This document shows, one piece after another, positions 19,001-30,449 of a DNA stretch of 64,000 nucleotides. The stretch is from Spiroplasma_E ixodetis_B (GTDB taxonomy: Bacteria; Bacillota_I; Bacilli_A; Mycoplasmatales; VBWQ01). The notes under the pieces are model-generated. The model had not been told where the DNA came from. It saw nothing but the letters and a program-made list of their open reading frames with translations, and made no database searches. Position numbers and translations under genes: made by a program. Each line of letters opens with the position of its first letter. Positions within the stretch are counted from its first letter, which is position 1. The stretch covers positions 372,001-436,000 of the forward strand of contig NZ_AP028955.1 of assembly GCF_040369795.1 (NCBI RefSeq), given 5' to 3'.

Positions 19001-19594
19001 GGAAATTATCCCCACATGTACTAGTGTGGAGGAAAAAATGAATTGAAATGAATTAAATAGCATATTTCAAAATGAAAACGATTGTTTGAAATATATAGCG
19101 AAGTTGAAAGTAATGAAATGTATTAGGTGTGCTTCTTATAATTTGAATGTTTCTGATTTGAGAAGAATAAGATGTTTGAAATGTCATCAAACATTTAGTA
19201 TTCTTCATTACACCATTTTTCACAAGTCAAAAACACCTTTGACATCTTGGTTTTATCTCATCTTTAGATGAATAAACACAAAGCATGGTATACCATCAAC
19301 AGATGTTGCAAGGGAATTGGGTGTGACATATAAAACAGTTTGAAGAATGGGTCATGAAATCAGAACTAGAATTTGGAATCAAGATGCAGAGTTCATTGAT
19401 GATGGCGCAGCACAGATGGATGAAATGTATCTTTCACATTTAGGTTTTAAAAAACAAGGAAGATCCTTGTTTTTTAAAACCTTGATTGTTGGAGTTTATG
19501 AGAAAACCAGCAACAAACTAATTGTAAAAGTATTGAAAAAAGAAGATGAGAAAAACCTTTTATGATTTGCATTGAAACACATTTCTACTGGGTT
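19001..19594 (+). mobile_element. IS1595-family element, left part only
   Basis: Begins with GGAAATTATCCCCACATG, the same terminal sequence found (in mirror orientation) at 42138-42170. The right part has been cut off where IS256 copy 2 starts at 19595. Confidence 0.8.
19038..19594 (+). pseudogene. IS1595 (ISXO2-like) transposase, 3'-truncated
   Basis: The ATG follows GTGGAGG. The protein has an N-terminal zinc ribbon (CIRC ... CLKC, about residues 30-55), a helix-turn-helix region (VARELGVTYKTVWRMGHE) and the start of the ISXO2-like catalytic domain with AAQMDEMYLS and KTLIVGVYEKTSN. It ends after HISTG at the IS256 boundary, missing the remaining catalytic residues. It uses TGG as well as TGA for Trp and more G/C than its neighbours, which fits arrival from outside. 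Confidence 0.8.
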
Positions 19595-19743
19595 GGTAAT
19601 GTTTAGTAATCTGTGTAACTTACAAAAATAACTATGTTTAATTAATTCTAGTAAATAAAATTAAATAACTAGAAAGAGTGAGTTACTTATGTCTAAAAAA
19701 ATATTAATAATAATAATCCAATATCAAAAGCAGTAGATTTATT

Positions 19744-19823
19744 GGTAATGTTTAGTAATCTGTGTAACTTAGTGATTTTAAAACTAAAATTTATTTAAAA
19801 AACACAGTTTTTAGGAAAGTCCC
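19744..19823 (+). repeat. 80-bp MITE with IS256-like ends, copy 1
   Basis: The first 28 bases equal the left end of the IS256 element (GGTAATGTTTAGTAATCTGT...), the interior is unrelated, and the other end read inward (GGGACTTTCCTAAAAACTGT) resembles the IS256 right end (GAGGCTTTTTAAAAATCTGT). It is flanked by GATTTATT and GATTTATA, a near-perfect 8-bp duplication, and the empty site is visible in IS256 copy 1. No coding capacity. A second copy lies at 59226-59305. Confidence 0.85.
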
Positions 19824-20130
19824 GATTTATACTAGAAAATACTGAAGATTTAAAAACCGTATTTAAAGAGGGAGGTTTATATAAAGAATTAACAAAAAGA
19901 TTAGTTGAAAAAATGTTGAATTCTGAAATGCACAATTATTTAGGATATGAAAAAAATCAACATAATACTAGTGAAAATGCTCGCGATGGTATAAATTCAA
20001 AAAAAATAATAACTCAACAAGGTAAAATTGAGATTAATGTACCACGAGATCGTAATAGTAATTTTGAGCCAGTAATAGTTGCAAAAAGACAAAGAAGATT
20101 TGATGGTTTTGATCAACAAGTTCTTTCATT

Positions 20131-21279
20131 AGACATATTCCGTAAATAAATTTTTTAAAAGTCAATTAATAATTTAAAATTTATTTTATAATTTCTTTAT
20201 TAATAAATTAATAAGGTGTTGATAAAAATGAATTTTGAAAATTTAAAAAAATTAAAAAATGAACAATTTTATAGATATTTTGGTATAAAACGTTTTCATT
20301 TTGATGAAATGTTAACAAAATTAATTGAAATAGAAAATTTAAAAAAAATAAAGGTAGAAAATATAAACTTTCAGTTGAAGAAAGATTGATGATGACTTTA
20401 GTATACTGAAAAGAATATTATACTTTTTCCAAATGAGTATTAAATATAAAATGAGTGCATCAAGTTGTTTTCGAAATATTACTTGAGTAGAAAATAAACT
20501 TAGTGATGACAAAGATTATCAGTTTTTAAAAACAAAATATAAATCAAAAATTGAGAAAAAACAAGAAGATTTAAATGAATTTCAATTTTATTTAATTGAT
20601 TCAACTGAAATTGAAATTGAAAGACCAACTAAAAAAAACTACAGTTAGAATATTTTTCTGGTAAAAGTTGAATGTTTTCTATAAAATTTAAAATTATATA
20701 TGACTTTTTTAATAAAAAAATTGTTGATATTTTTGCTGATAATGGAAAAGTACATGATTTTCAAATATTAAAAAATTCAAATCTTGAATTTTCAGAAAAA
20801 ACAATAATTATTGGTGATTTGGGATATCAAGGAATACAAAATATTTATAAAAATACTATATTACCAATTAAAAAAACTAAAAATAAAAAATTAACTAAAC
20901 AAGAAAAAATCTACAATAAAATTATTTCAAAAATTAGAATTAAAGTTGAACATGTTTTTGCTTGATTAAAAAGATTCAAAATTTTAATAAATAAATGTAG
21001 AAAAAGTATATTTAGACTTATGTGCTTAAGATTTAACTTACTTTGTGAAATTTTTAATAAAACAAAACTATTAAAATAAAAAAATATTTTTAATATTTTT
21101 TAAAAATTTAAATTTTTATCAAGTTAATATAAAAATAATATTAACAATTTTTGTGTTTGAAATATAAATTTATTTTTAAAGTATTTTTTTAAAAATATTA
21201 ACTTCTATAATTATTAACACTAAAAAATTTATAAATATTATTATTGACAATTGATTAAATTTATTTACGGAATATGTCT
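20131..21279 (+). mobile_element. IS5-family element copy 3
   Basis: 1,149 bp with the duplication ATT (20128-20130 and 21280-21282) inside the IS256 transposase gene (LSLYAKG site). The plus-strand transposase starts at 20228 but has lost one base after about 40 codons and another T in the TYYTFF region; the second half (20672-21079) is open. Confidence 0.92.
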
Positions 21280-22862
21280 ATTATATGCCAAAGGCATGAC
21301 TTTATCAGATATTAGAATGCAGTTACAAGAGTTATATCATGGTGCTGATATTAGTGAAAGTGTTATTAGTCAAATTACTGATGATGTTATTGATGATGTT
21401 AAAGCATGACAAAATCGGCCATTAGAAAGTGTTTATCCGATTGTTTATTTTGATTGTATAGTAGTTAAAGTACGACAAGATAAACGCATTATTAACAAAT
21501 CAGTTTATATAGCACTAGGAGTTGATTTAGAAGGTAAAAAAGATGTTTTAGGTTTATGAATTAGTGAAAATGAAGGTTCTAAGTTTTGATTATCTAATTT
21601 CACAGAAATGAAAAATCGAGGCTTAAATGATATTCTTATTGCTTGTAGTGATAATTTAACAGAAATGTCAGAAGCGATACAATCAGTTTATCCTAAAACC
21701 GAACATCAATTATGCATAGTTCATCAAATTAGAAATAGTTTAAAATATGTTTCATACAAACATAGAAAATCACTAGTTACATATTTAAAACCAATTTATA
21801 GTGCATGTAGTGAAGAACAAGCAATGCAAGCTTTAGAATCTTTTGAAAGTAAATGAAATAAACAATATCCTCAAATTGCTAAATCACGATATAAAAATTG
21901 AGATAATTTAATGGTTTTTATTAGTTATCATGCAGAAATCAAAAGAGTGATTTATACAACAAATGCTATTGAATCTGTTAATAGTCAATTACGAAAAGTT
22001 ATTAGAAATAAAAAAGTTTTTCCAAATGATATGGCAGTTTTTAAAATATTTTACTTAGCAATTGAAAATATAACAAAAAAATGAACACTGCCCATTCAAA
22101 ATTGAAATACAGCAATTGCTCATTTTATGATAAAATTTGAAGATAGAATTAATCTAAACTAGTAACTTTGTAAAAAGATACACAGATTTTTAAAAAGCCT
22201 CTCTAAATCAACCACTAGTGCTATATAAACTGATTTGTTAATAATGCGTTTATCTTGTCGTACTTTAACTACTATACAATCAAAATAAACAATCGGATAA
22301 ACACTTTCTAATGGCCGATTTTGTCATGCTTTAACATCATCAATAACATCATCAGTAATTTGACTAATAACACTTTCACTAATATCAGAACCATGATATA
22401 GCTCTTGTAACTGCATTCTAATATCTGATAAAGTCATGCCTTTGGCATATAATGAAAGAACTTGTTTATCAAAAGCATCAAATCTTCTTTGTCTTTTTGC
22501 AACTATTACTGGCTCAAAATTACTATTACGATCTCGTGGTACATTAATCTCAATTTTACCTTGTTGAGTTATTAATTTTTTTGAATTTATACCATTGCGA
22601 TTATTTTCACTATTATTATGTTGATTTTTTTCATATCCTAAATAATTTTGCATTTCAGAATTCAACATTTTTTCAACTAATCTTTTTGTTAATTATTTAT
22701 ATAAACCTCCCTCTTTAAAAACTGTTGTTAAATCTTCAGTATTTTCTAGTAATAAATCTACTGCTTTTGATATCGGATCATTATTATTAATATTTTTTTT
22801 AGACATACGTAACTCACTCTTTCTAGTTATTTAATTTTATTTACTAGAATTAATTAAACATA

Positions 22863-24014
22863 AGACATATTCCGTAAATAAATTTTTTAAAATTCAATTA
22901 ATAATTTAAAATTTATTTTATAATTTCTTTATTAATAAATTAATAAGGTGTTGATAAAAATGAATTTTGAAAATTTAAAAAAATTAAAAAATGAACAATT
23001 TTATAGATATTTTGGTATAAAACGTTTTCATTTTGATGAAATGTTAACAAAATTAATTGAAATAGAAAATTTAAAAAAAACTAAAGGTAGAAAATATAAA
23101 CTTTCAGTTGAAGAAAGATTGATGATGACTTTAGTATACTGAAAAGAATATTATACTTTTTTCCAAATGAGTATTAAATATAAAATGAGTGCATCAAGTT
23201 GTTTTCGAAATATTACTTGAGTAGAAAATAAACTTAGTGATGACAAAGATTATCAGTTTTTAAAAACAAAATATAAATCAAAAATTGAGAAAAAACAAGA
23301 AGATTTAAATGAATTTCAATTTTATTTAATTGATTCAACTGAAATTGAAATTGAAAGACCAACTAAAAAAAACTACAGTTAGAATATTTTTCTGGTAAAA
23401 GTTGAATGTTTTCTATAAAATTTAAAATTATATATGACTTTTTTAATAAAAAAATTGTTGATATTTTTGCTGATAATGGAAAAGTACATGATTTTCAAAT
23501 ATTAAAAAATTCAAATCTTGAATTTTCAGAAAAAACAATAATTATTGGTGATTTGGGATATCAAGGAATACAAAATATTTATAAAAATACTATATTACCA
23601 ATTAAAAAAACTAGAAATAAAAAATTAACTAAACAAGAAAAAATCTACAATAAAATTATTTCAAAAATTAGAATTAAAGTTGAACATGTTTTTGCTTGAT
23701 TAACAAGATTCAAAATTTTAATAAATAAATGTAGAAAAAGTATATTTAGACTTATGTACTTAAGATTTAACTTACTTTGTGAAATTTTTAATAAAACAAA
23801 ACCATTAAAATAAAAAAATATTTTTAATATTTTTTTAAAAATTTAAATTTTTATCAAGTTAATATAAAAATAATATTAACAATTTTTGTGTTTGAAATAT
23901 AAATTTATTTTTAAAGTATTTTTTTAAAAATATTAACTTCTATAATTATTAACACTAAAAAATTTATAAATATTATTATTGACAATTGATTAAATTTATT
24001 TACGAAATATGTCT
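22863..24014 (+). mobile_element. IS5-family element copy 4, the only copy with intact coding frames
   Basis: 1,152 bp, flanked by ATA (22860-22862 and 24015-24017). The left repeat is canonical; the right one has ACGAAATATG instead of ACGGAATATG. Coding frames are free of stops and indels apart from the shift that all copies share. Confidence 0.93.
22960..23813 (+). CDS. IS5-family transposase, probably made by -1 ribosomal frameshifting
   Basis: The first frame begins MNFENLKKLKNEQFYRYFG after AAGGTG and would stop at TAG 23380-23382. The slippery heptamer A-AAA-AAC at 23367-23373 lies in phase just before, and a -1 shift there continues as LQLEYFSGKSWMFSIKF to TAA at 23811-23813, giving about 284 residues. 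The first part holds a helix-turn-helix (SVEERLMMTLVYWKEYYT) and the first catalytic Asp (LIDSTEIEI); the second holds IIGDLGYQGI (second Asp) and KVEHVFAWL (Glu), the order of DDE transposases of the IS5 family. TGA encodes Trp. A simple ancestral frameshift is the alternative. Confidence 0.8.
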
Positions 24015-24055
24015 ATAGTTTTTTTTGTAAGTTACACAGATTACTAAACATTACC

Positions 24056-25104
24056 AAAAATTAATAACTCAACAAGGTAAAATTGAGATTAATGTACCAC
24101 GAGATCGTAATAGTAATTTTGAGCCAGTAATAGTTGCAAAAAGACAAAGAAAATTTGATGGTTTTGATCAACAAGTTCTTTCATTATATGCCAAAGGCAT
24201 GACTTTATCAGATATTAGAATGCAGTTACAAGAGTTATATCATGGTGCTGATATTAGTGAAAGTGTTATTAGTCAAATTACTGATGATGTTATTGATGAT
24301 GTTAAAGCATGACAAAATCGGCCATTAGAAAGTGTTTATCCGATTGTTTATTTTGATTGTATAGTAGTTAAAGTACGACAAGATAAACGCATTATTAACA
24401 AATCAGTTTATATAGCACTAGGAGTTGATTTAGAAGGTAAAAAAGATGTTTTAGGTTTATGAATTAGTGAAAATGAAGGTTCTAAGTTTTGATTATCTAA
24501 TTTCACAGAAATGAAAAATCGAGGCTTAAATGATATTCTTATTGCTTGTAGTGACAATTTAACAGGAATGTCAGAAGCAATAAAATCAGTTTATCCTAAA
24601 ACCGAACATCAATTATGCATAATTCATCAAATTAGAAATAGTTTAAAATATGTTTCATACAAACATAGAAAATCACTAGTTACAGATTTAAAACCAATTT
24701 ATAGTGCATGTAGTGAAGAACAAGCAATGCAAGCTTTAGAATCTTTTGAAAGTAAATGAAATAAACAATATCCTCAAATTGCTAAATCATGATATAAAAA
24801 TTGAGATAATTTAATGGTTTTTATTAGTTATCCTGCAGAAATCAAAAGAGTGATTTATACAACAAATGCTATTGAATCTGTTAATAGTCAATTAAGAAAA
24901 GTTATTAGAAATAAAAAAGTTTTTCCAAATGATATGGCAGTTTTTAAAATATTTTACTTAGCAATTGAAAATATAACAAAAAAATGAACACTGCCCATTC
25001 AAAATTGAAATAAAGGAATTGCTCATTTTATGATAAAATTTGAATATAGAATTAATCTAAGCTAGTAACTTTGTAAAAAGATACACAGATTTTTAAAAAG
25101 CCTC
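24056..25104 (+). mobile_element. IS256-family element copy 4, 5'-truncated
   Basis: Begins inside the gene at the codons for KLITQQGK, directly against the left end of copy 3, and keeps a perfect right end (...AAAAAGCCTC). The remaining transposase frame (24059-25065) is open through the three catalytic blocks. Confidence 0.88.
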
Positions 25105-26215
25105 TTTAGGATATGAAAAAAATCAACATAATAATAGTGATAATGCTCGCAATGGTATAAATTCAAAAAAATTAATAACTCAACAAGGTAAAATTGAGAT
25201 TAATATACCACGAGATCGTAATAGTAATTTTGAGCCAGTAATAGTTGCAAAAAGACAAAGAAGATTTGATGGTTTTGATCAACAAGTTCTTTCATTATAT
25301 GCCAAAGGCATGACTTTATCAGATATTAGAATGCAGTTACAAGAGTTATATCATGGTGCTGATATTAGTGAAAGTGTTATTAGTCAAATTACTGATGATG
25401 TTATTGATGATGTTAAAGCATGACAAAATCGGCCATTAGAAATTGTTTATCCGATTGTTTATTTTGATTGTATAGTAGTTAAAGTACGACAAGATAAACG
25501 CATTATTAACAAATCAGTTTATATAGCACTAGGAGTTGATTTAGAAGGTAAAAAAGATGTTTTAGGTTTATGAATTAGTGAAAATGAAGGTTCTAAGTTT
25601 TGATTATCTAATTTCACAGAAATGAAAAATCGAGGCTTAAATGATATTCTTATTGCTTGTAGTGACAATTTAACAGGAATGTCAGAAGCAATACAATCAG
25701 TTTATCCTAAAACCGAACATCAATTATGCATAGTTCATCAAATTAGAAATAGTTTAAAATATGTTTCATACAAACATAGAAAATCACTATTTACAGATTT
25801 AAAACCGATTTATAGTGCATGTAGTGAAGAACAAGCAATGCAAACTTTAGAATCTTTTGAAAGTAAATGAAATAAACAATATCCTCAAATTGCTAAATCA
25901 TGATATAAAAATTGAGATAATTTAATGGTTTTTATTAGTTATCCTGCAGAAATCAAAAGAGTGATTTATACAACAAATGCTATTGAATCTGTTAATATTC
26001 AATTACGAAAAGTTATTAGAAATAAAAAAGTTTTTCCAAATGATATGGCAGTTTTTAAAATATTTTACTTAGCAATTGAAAATATAACAAAAAAATGAAC
26101 AATGCCCATTAAAAATTGAAATACATCAATTGCTCATTTTATGATAAAATTTGAAGATAGAATCAATCTAAACTAGTAACTTTGTAAAAAGATACACAGA
26201 TTTTTAAAAAGCCTC
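25105..26215 (+). mobile_element. IS256-family element copy 5, 5'-truncated
   Basis: Starts inside the gene at LGYEKNQHNN, directly against the right end of copy 4, and runs through TAG 26174-26176 to a perfect right end at 26215. The frame has no stops, but the N-terminal domain is missing. Confidence 0.88.
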
Positions 26216-28320
26216 TATTTGGTCAATAATTTGGTAATATTTTTCTTATATTATGTTTTATAGCAAATTAAAAATGTTCAATTTGATTTAAATTAGGAGA
26301 ATATGGTGGAAGAAATAATAGTTTGCATCCAGCATTTTCAATTAATTGTTGTGTTAATTTAGATTTATGAAACGTTGCATTATCTAAAGCTATAATTTGT
26401 ACACGCTTTAATACTGGAATTAGTATATTTTTTACATATGATTCAAAAATTTTACTGTTGCAATGTCCTTCAAATGCTCATAGGGCTTTTAATTTACCTT
26501 TATTTAGTGAACCAATTATACTCATTCTTTTTATTTTATATGCTGGTTTATTATCAAATAATCTTTTACCTTTTTCAGATCAACCATATTTATAAAATTC
26601 ATTATCATCAATTCCGTATTCATCAATATATACTAAATCTGCATTCATTATTTTAGCTATTTCTTTTAAAAAATCTTCTTGTTTATTTTTATCTCTTTGT
26701 TCATATAGAAAAGTTTTTTTATATGTATAATTTAGTTTTTTGAAATAGTTATAAACTATTTCTTTAGTCATATCACCAAATTTTTCAATTACTTTTTGAA
26801 CTGTAACATCTTTATTTTGCGCTAAATAATTTTTTAATACATCTAAATCCTTTATTTTGTGGCTATGTCCTTTTTGATAATTCAAAATTGGTTTTATATG
26901 CCCAGTTTCTTTTTTTCTTTTTCTTGATAAGAATAAAGTCTTTCTAGTAATATTGAACACTTTACAAATTTCTTTAATTTTCATGTTTTTACTTTCATAG
27001 GCTTCTATTACTTTTCTTCGTAAGTCTTCACTAGACATATTCCGTAAATAAATTTAATCAATTGTCAATAATAATATTTATAAATTTTTTAGTGTTAATA
27101 ATTATAGAAGTTAATATTTTTAAAAAAATACTTTAAAAATAAATTTATATTTCAAACACAAAAATTGTTAATATTATTTTTATATTAACTTGATAAAAAT
27201 TTAAATTTTTAAAAAAATATTAAAAATATTTTTTTATTTTAATGGTTTTGTTTTATTAAAAATTTCACAAAGTAAGTTAAATCTTAAGTACATAAGTCTA
27301 AATATACTTTTTCTACATTTATTTATTAAAATTTTGAATCTTTTTAATCAAGCAAAAACATGTTCAACTTTAATTCTAATTTTTGAAATAATTTTATTGT
27401 AGATTTTTTCTTGTTTAGTTAATTTTTTATTTTTAGTTTTTTAATTGGTAATATAGTATTTTTATAAATATTTTGTATTCCTTGATATCCCAAATCACCA
27501 ATAATTATTGTTTTTTCTGAAAATTCAAGATTTGAATTTTTTAATATTTGAAAATCATGTACTTTTCCATTATCAGCAAAAATATCAACAATTTTTTTAT
27601 TAAAAAAGTCATATATAATTTGAAATTTTATAGAAAACATTCAACTTTTACCAGAAAAATATTCTAACTGTAGTTTTTTTTAGTTGGTCTTTCAATTTCA
27701 ATTTCAGTTGAATCAATTAAATAAAATTGAAATTCATTTAAATCTTCTTGTTTTTTCTCAATTTTTGATTTTCATTTTGTTTTTAAAAACTGATAATCTT
27801 TGTCATCACTAAGTTTATTTTCTACTCAAGTAATATTTCGAAAAAAACTTGATGCACTCATTTTATATTTAATACTCATTTGGAAAAAAGTATAATATTC
27901 TTTTCAGTATACTAAAGTCATCATCAATCTTTCTTCAACTGAAAGTTTATATTTTCTACCTTTACTTTTTTTAAATTTTCTATTTCAATTAATTTTGTTA
28001 ACATTTCATCAAAATGAAAACGTTTTATACCAAAATATCTATAAAATTGTTCATTTTTTAATTTTTTTAAATTTTCAAAATTCATTTTTATCAACACCTT
28101 ATTAATTTATTAATAAAGAAATTATAAAATAAATTTTAAATTATTAATTGACTTTTAAAAAATTTATTTACGGAATATGTCTACTGTATGGTTTTGGCAT
28201 AATTTAATCTTCCTAATCTATTTTAAATATTGCTGAATTGTACTTTTAAATTCAAAAACTGTTTAAATTACATATTATTATTTTACATTATTTATAAGTA
28301 AACATTACTTTATTTAGCTA
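26216..28320 (-). mobile_element. IS630-family element copy 3 with nested IS5
   Basis: Minus orientation. The right-hand terminal repeat is intact to 28320 (with TA at 28321-28322), but the 3' end of the element is missing where it meets IS256 copy 5. The transposase starts at 28200 and is split by IS5 copy 5 after four codons of MPKPYS. It differs from other copies at several sites, including Ser to Tyr in DESGIDD. Confidence 0.88.
27033..28182 (-). mobile_element. IS5-family element copy 5
   Basis: 1,150 bp flanked by ACT (27030-27032 and 28183-28185). The minus-strand transposase has single-base losses both in the KTKGRKY region and in the IKKTKN region, so both halves are shifted. Confidence 0.9.
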
Positions 28321-30223
28321 TATGTATGATGAAGCTGTTATTAGCGCTTTTAAAGAAAATAAAGAAGCTTATGGAACAAGAAGATTAAAAGTTGTTCTAA
28401 AAGAAAAGAAAATTAATTTATCAAGACGAAAAATTAAAAAAATTATGAATAAACATAATTTAATATCAAAATACACTAAATTATCATACAAAAATTATCA
28501 TAATAAAGTCAATGATAGTCAAATTACTAATCTTGTTAATAGAAACTTTAATAATAGGCTTAAAAATGAAGTTATTGTTAGTGATTTAACTTATGTTCAA
28601 GTTAATGGTAAATGGAACTATATTTGCTTATTAATCGACCTGTACAATCGCGAAATTATTGGACATAGTGTAGGAACTAAAAAAGATGCATCATTAGTAT
28701 ATCAAGCATTTATGTGCTCAAATCGTTGTTTAAAAAATATTCAAATATTTCATAGCGATCGCGGTAATGAATTTAATAATAAAAATATTGATAAACTTTT
28801 ATTAGCCTTCAATATTACCCGCTCTTTAAGCAAAAAAGGTTGTCCTTATGATAACGCTGTTGCTGAAGCAACTTTCAAAACTTTCAAAACAGAATTTATT
28901 AATGATAAAAATTTTACATCATTAATCCAATTAAAATTATAATTATTTGATTATATCAATTGATACAACAACATAAGAATCCACAGCACTCTAAACTGTT
29001 TAACCCCCATAAAACACCAAAGACATATTCCGTAAATAAATTTTTTAAAAATCAATTAATAATTTAAAATTTATTTTATAATTTCTTTATTAATAAATTA
29101 ATAAGGTTTTGATAAAAATGAATTTTGAAAATTTAAAAAAATTAAAAAATGAACAATTTTATAGATATTTTGGTATAAAACGTTTTCATTTTGATGAAAT
29201 GTTAACAAAATTAATTGAAATAGAAAATTTAAAAAAAACTAAAGGCAGAAAATATAAACTTTCAGTTGAAGAAAGATTGATGATGACTTTAGTATACCGA
29301 AAAGAATATTATACTTTTTTTCCAAATTAGTATTAAATATAAAATGAGTGCATCAAGTTGTTTTCGAAATATTACTTGAGCAGAAAATAAACTTAGTGAT
29401 GACAAATATTATCAGTTTTTAAAAACAAAATATAAATCAAAAATTGAGAAAAAACAAGAAGATTTAAATGAATTTCAATTTTATTTAATTGATTCAACTG
29501 AAATTGAAATTGACAGACCAACTAAAAAAAACTACAGTTATAATATTTTTCTGTTAAAAGTTGAATGTTTTCTATAAAATTTCAAATTATATATGACTTT
29601 TTTAATAAAAAAATTGTTGATATTTTTGCTGATAATGGAAAAGTACATGATTTTCAAATATTAAAAAATTCAAATCTTGAATTTTCAGAAAAAACAATAA
29701 TTATTGGTGATTTGGGATATCAAGGAATACAAAATATTTATAAAAATACTATATTACCAATTAAAAAAACTAAAAATAAAAAATTAACTAAACAAGAAAA
29801 AATCTACAATAAAATTATTTCAAAAATTAGAATTAAAGTTGAACATGTTTTTGCTTGATTAAAAATATTCAAAATTTTAATAAATAAATGTAGAAAAAGT
29901 ATATTTAGACTTATGTACTTAAGATTTAACTTGCTTTGTGAAATTTTTAATAAAACAAAACCATTAAAATAAAAAAATATTTTTAATATTTTTTTAAAAA
30001 TTTAAATTTTTATCAAGTTAATATAAAAATAATATTAACAATTTTTGTGTTTGAAATATAAATTTATTTTTAAAGTATTTTTTTAAAAATATTAACTTCT
30101 ATAATTATTAACACTAAAAAATTTATAAATATTATTATTGACAATTGATTAAATTTATTTACGGAATATGTCTCAAGCACAAATGTCTACCAAAAAACAG
30201 TCCTAAAAAAGGTTGCCATTCCA
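28321..30223 (+). mobile_element. IS3-family (IS150-like) element copy B, 5'-truncated, with nested IS5
   Basis: Starts at the TA used by IS630 copy 3, inside orfB. OrfB reads MYDEAVISAFKENKEAYG from 28322 through DLTYV (Asp), HSDRGNEF (Asp) and NAVAEATFK (Glu), then a TAA at 28940-28942 where other copies have GAA. IS5 copy 6 lies near the end, and the element finishes with GCCATTCCA at 30223. OrfA and the left end are absent. Confidence 0.87.
29021..30173 (+). mobile_element. IS5-family element copy 6
   Basis: 1,153 bp flanked by CAA (29018-29020 and 30174-30176). The transposase is damaged: an extra T before CCAAATTAG creates a stop, and TTATAA follows the slippery site. The gap at 28943-29020 is the rest of orfB. 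Confidence 0.92.
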
Positions 30224-30283
30224 AATTATAAAAGTATAGATGGTAATGAATAATGATTTTTTTTAGAAAAAGTACTTATTTAT

Positions 30284-30445
30284 TAGGAAGTAGTTCAATT
30301 TTTCTTTTTTTTAGGACTCTTATTAGTTTTAAAAATTATTAATATTACTCACGTTTATGCTGGTAATGGTCAAACTATTTTTATAAGTGAGACAAGATAT
30401 GAAAATAAGGAACGCTTTGCTTATTTATTAGATTTTAAAAGATAA
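30284..30445 (+). pseudogene. short coding remnant
   Basis: An open frame without a start reads EVVQFFFFLGLLLVLKII, then THVYAGNGQTIFISETR and ends LLDFKR at TAA 30443-30445. The hydrophobic stretch followed by a polar tail looks like a membrane-protein fragment. No family recognised. Confidence 0.4.
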
Positions 30446-30449
30446 GAAT

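Larger units (their letters stand above)
19595..22201 (+). mobile_element. IS256-family element copy 2 with two nested insertions
   Basis: Both ends are present (GGTAATG... at 19595 and ...AAAGCCTC at 22201), but the copy is split by an 80-bp MITE at 19744-19823 and by IS5 copy 3 at 20131-21279. The transposase start (19689) is followed by a small deletion that shifts frame before residue 10. After the IS5 the frame continues to TAG at 22160-22162 with catalytic blocks intact. Confidence 0.9.
22202..24055 (-). mobile_element. IS256-family element copy 3, truncated, with nested IS5
   Basis: Minus orientation. The left terminal repeat is at 24055 and the gene start at 22806, but the sequence stops within the codons for GVDLE at 22202, where it abuts the right end of copy 2. 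IS5 copy 4 interrupts the 5' leader. A TAA replaces GAA early in the gene (LYK-LTKR region). The frame then runs open from 22668 to the truncation. Confidence 0.88.

Noticed and set aside
24511..24759. Short IS256 ORFs (also 21608, 25622) as separate genes
   Set aside because: They are segments of the longer transposase frame between TGA-Trp codons.
26438..26656. Plus-strand ORF opposite the IS630 transposase (also at 41577-41795 and 58412-58630 on the minus strand)
   Set aside because: It is the antisense shadow of the IS630 catalytic domain and recurs wherever that element occurs; composition is not protein-like.
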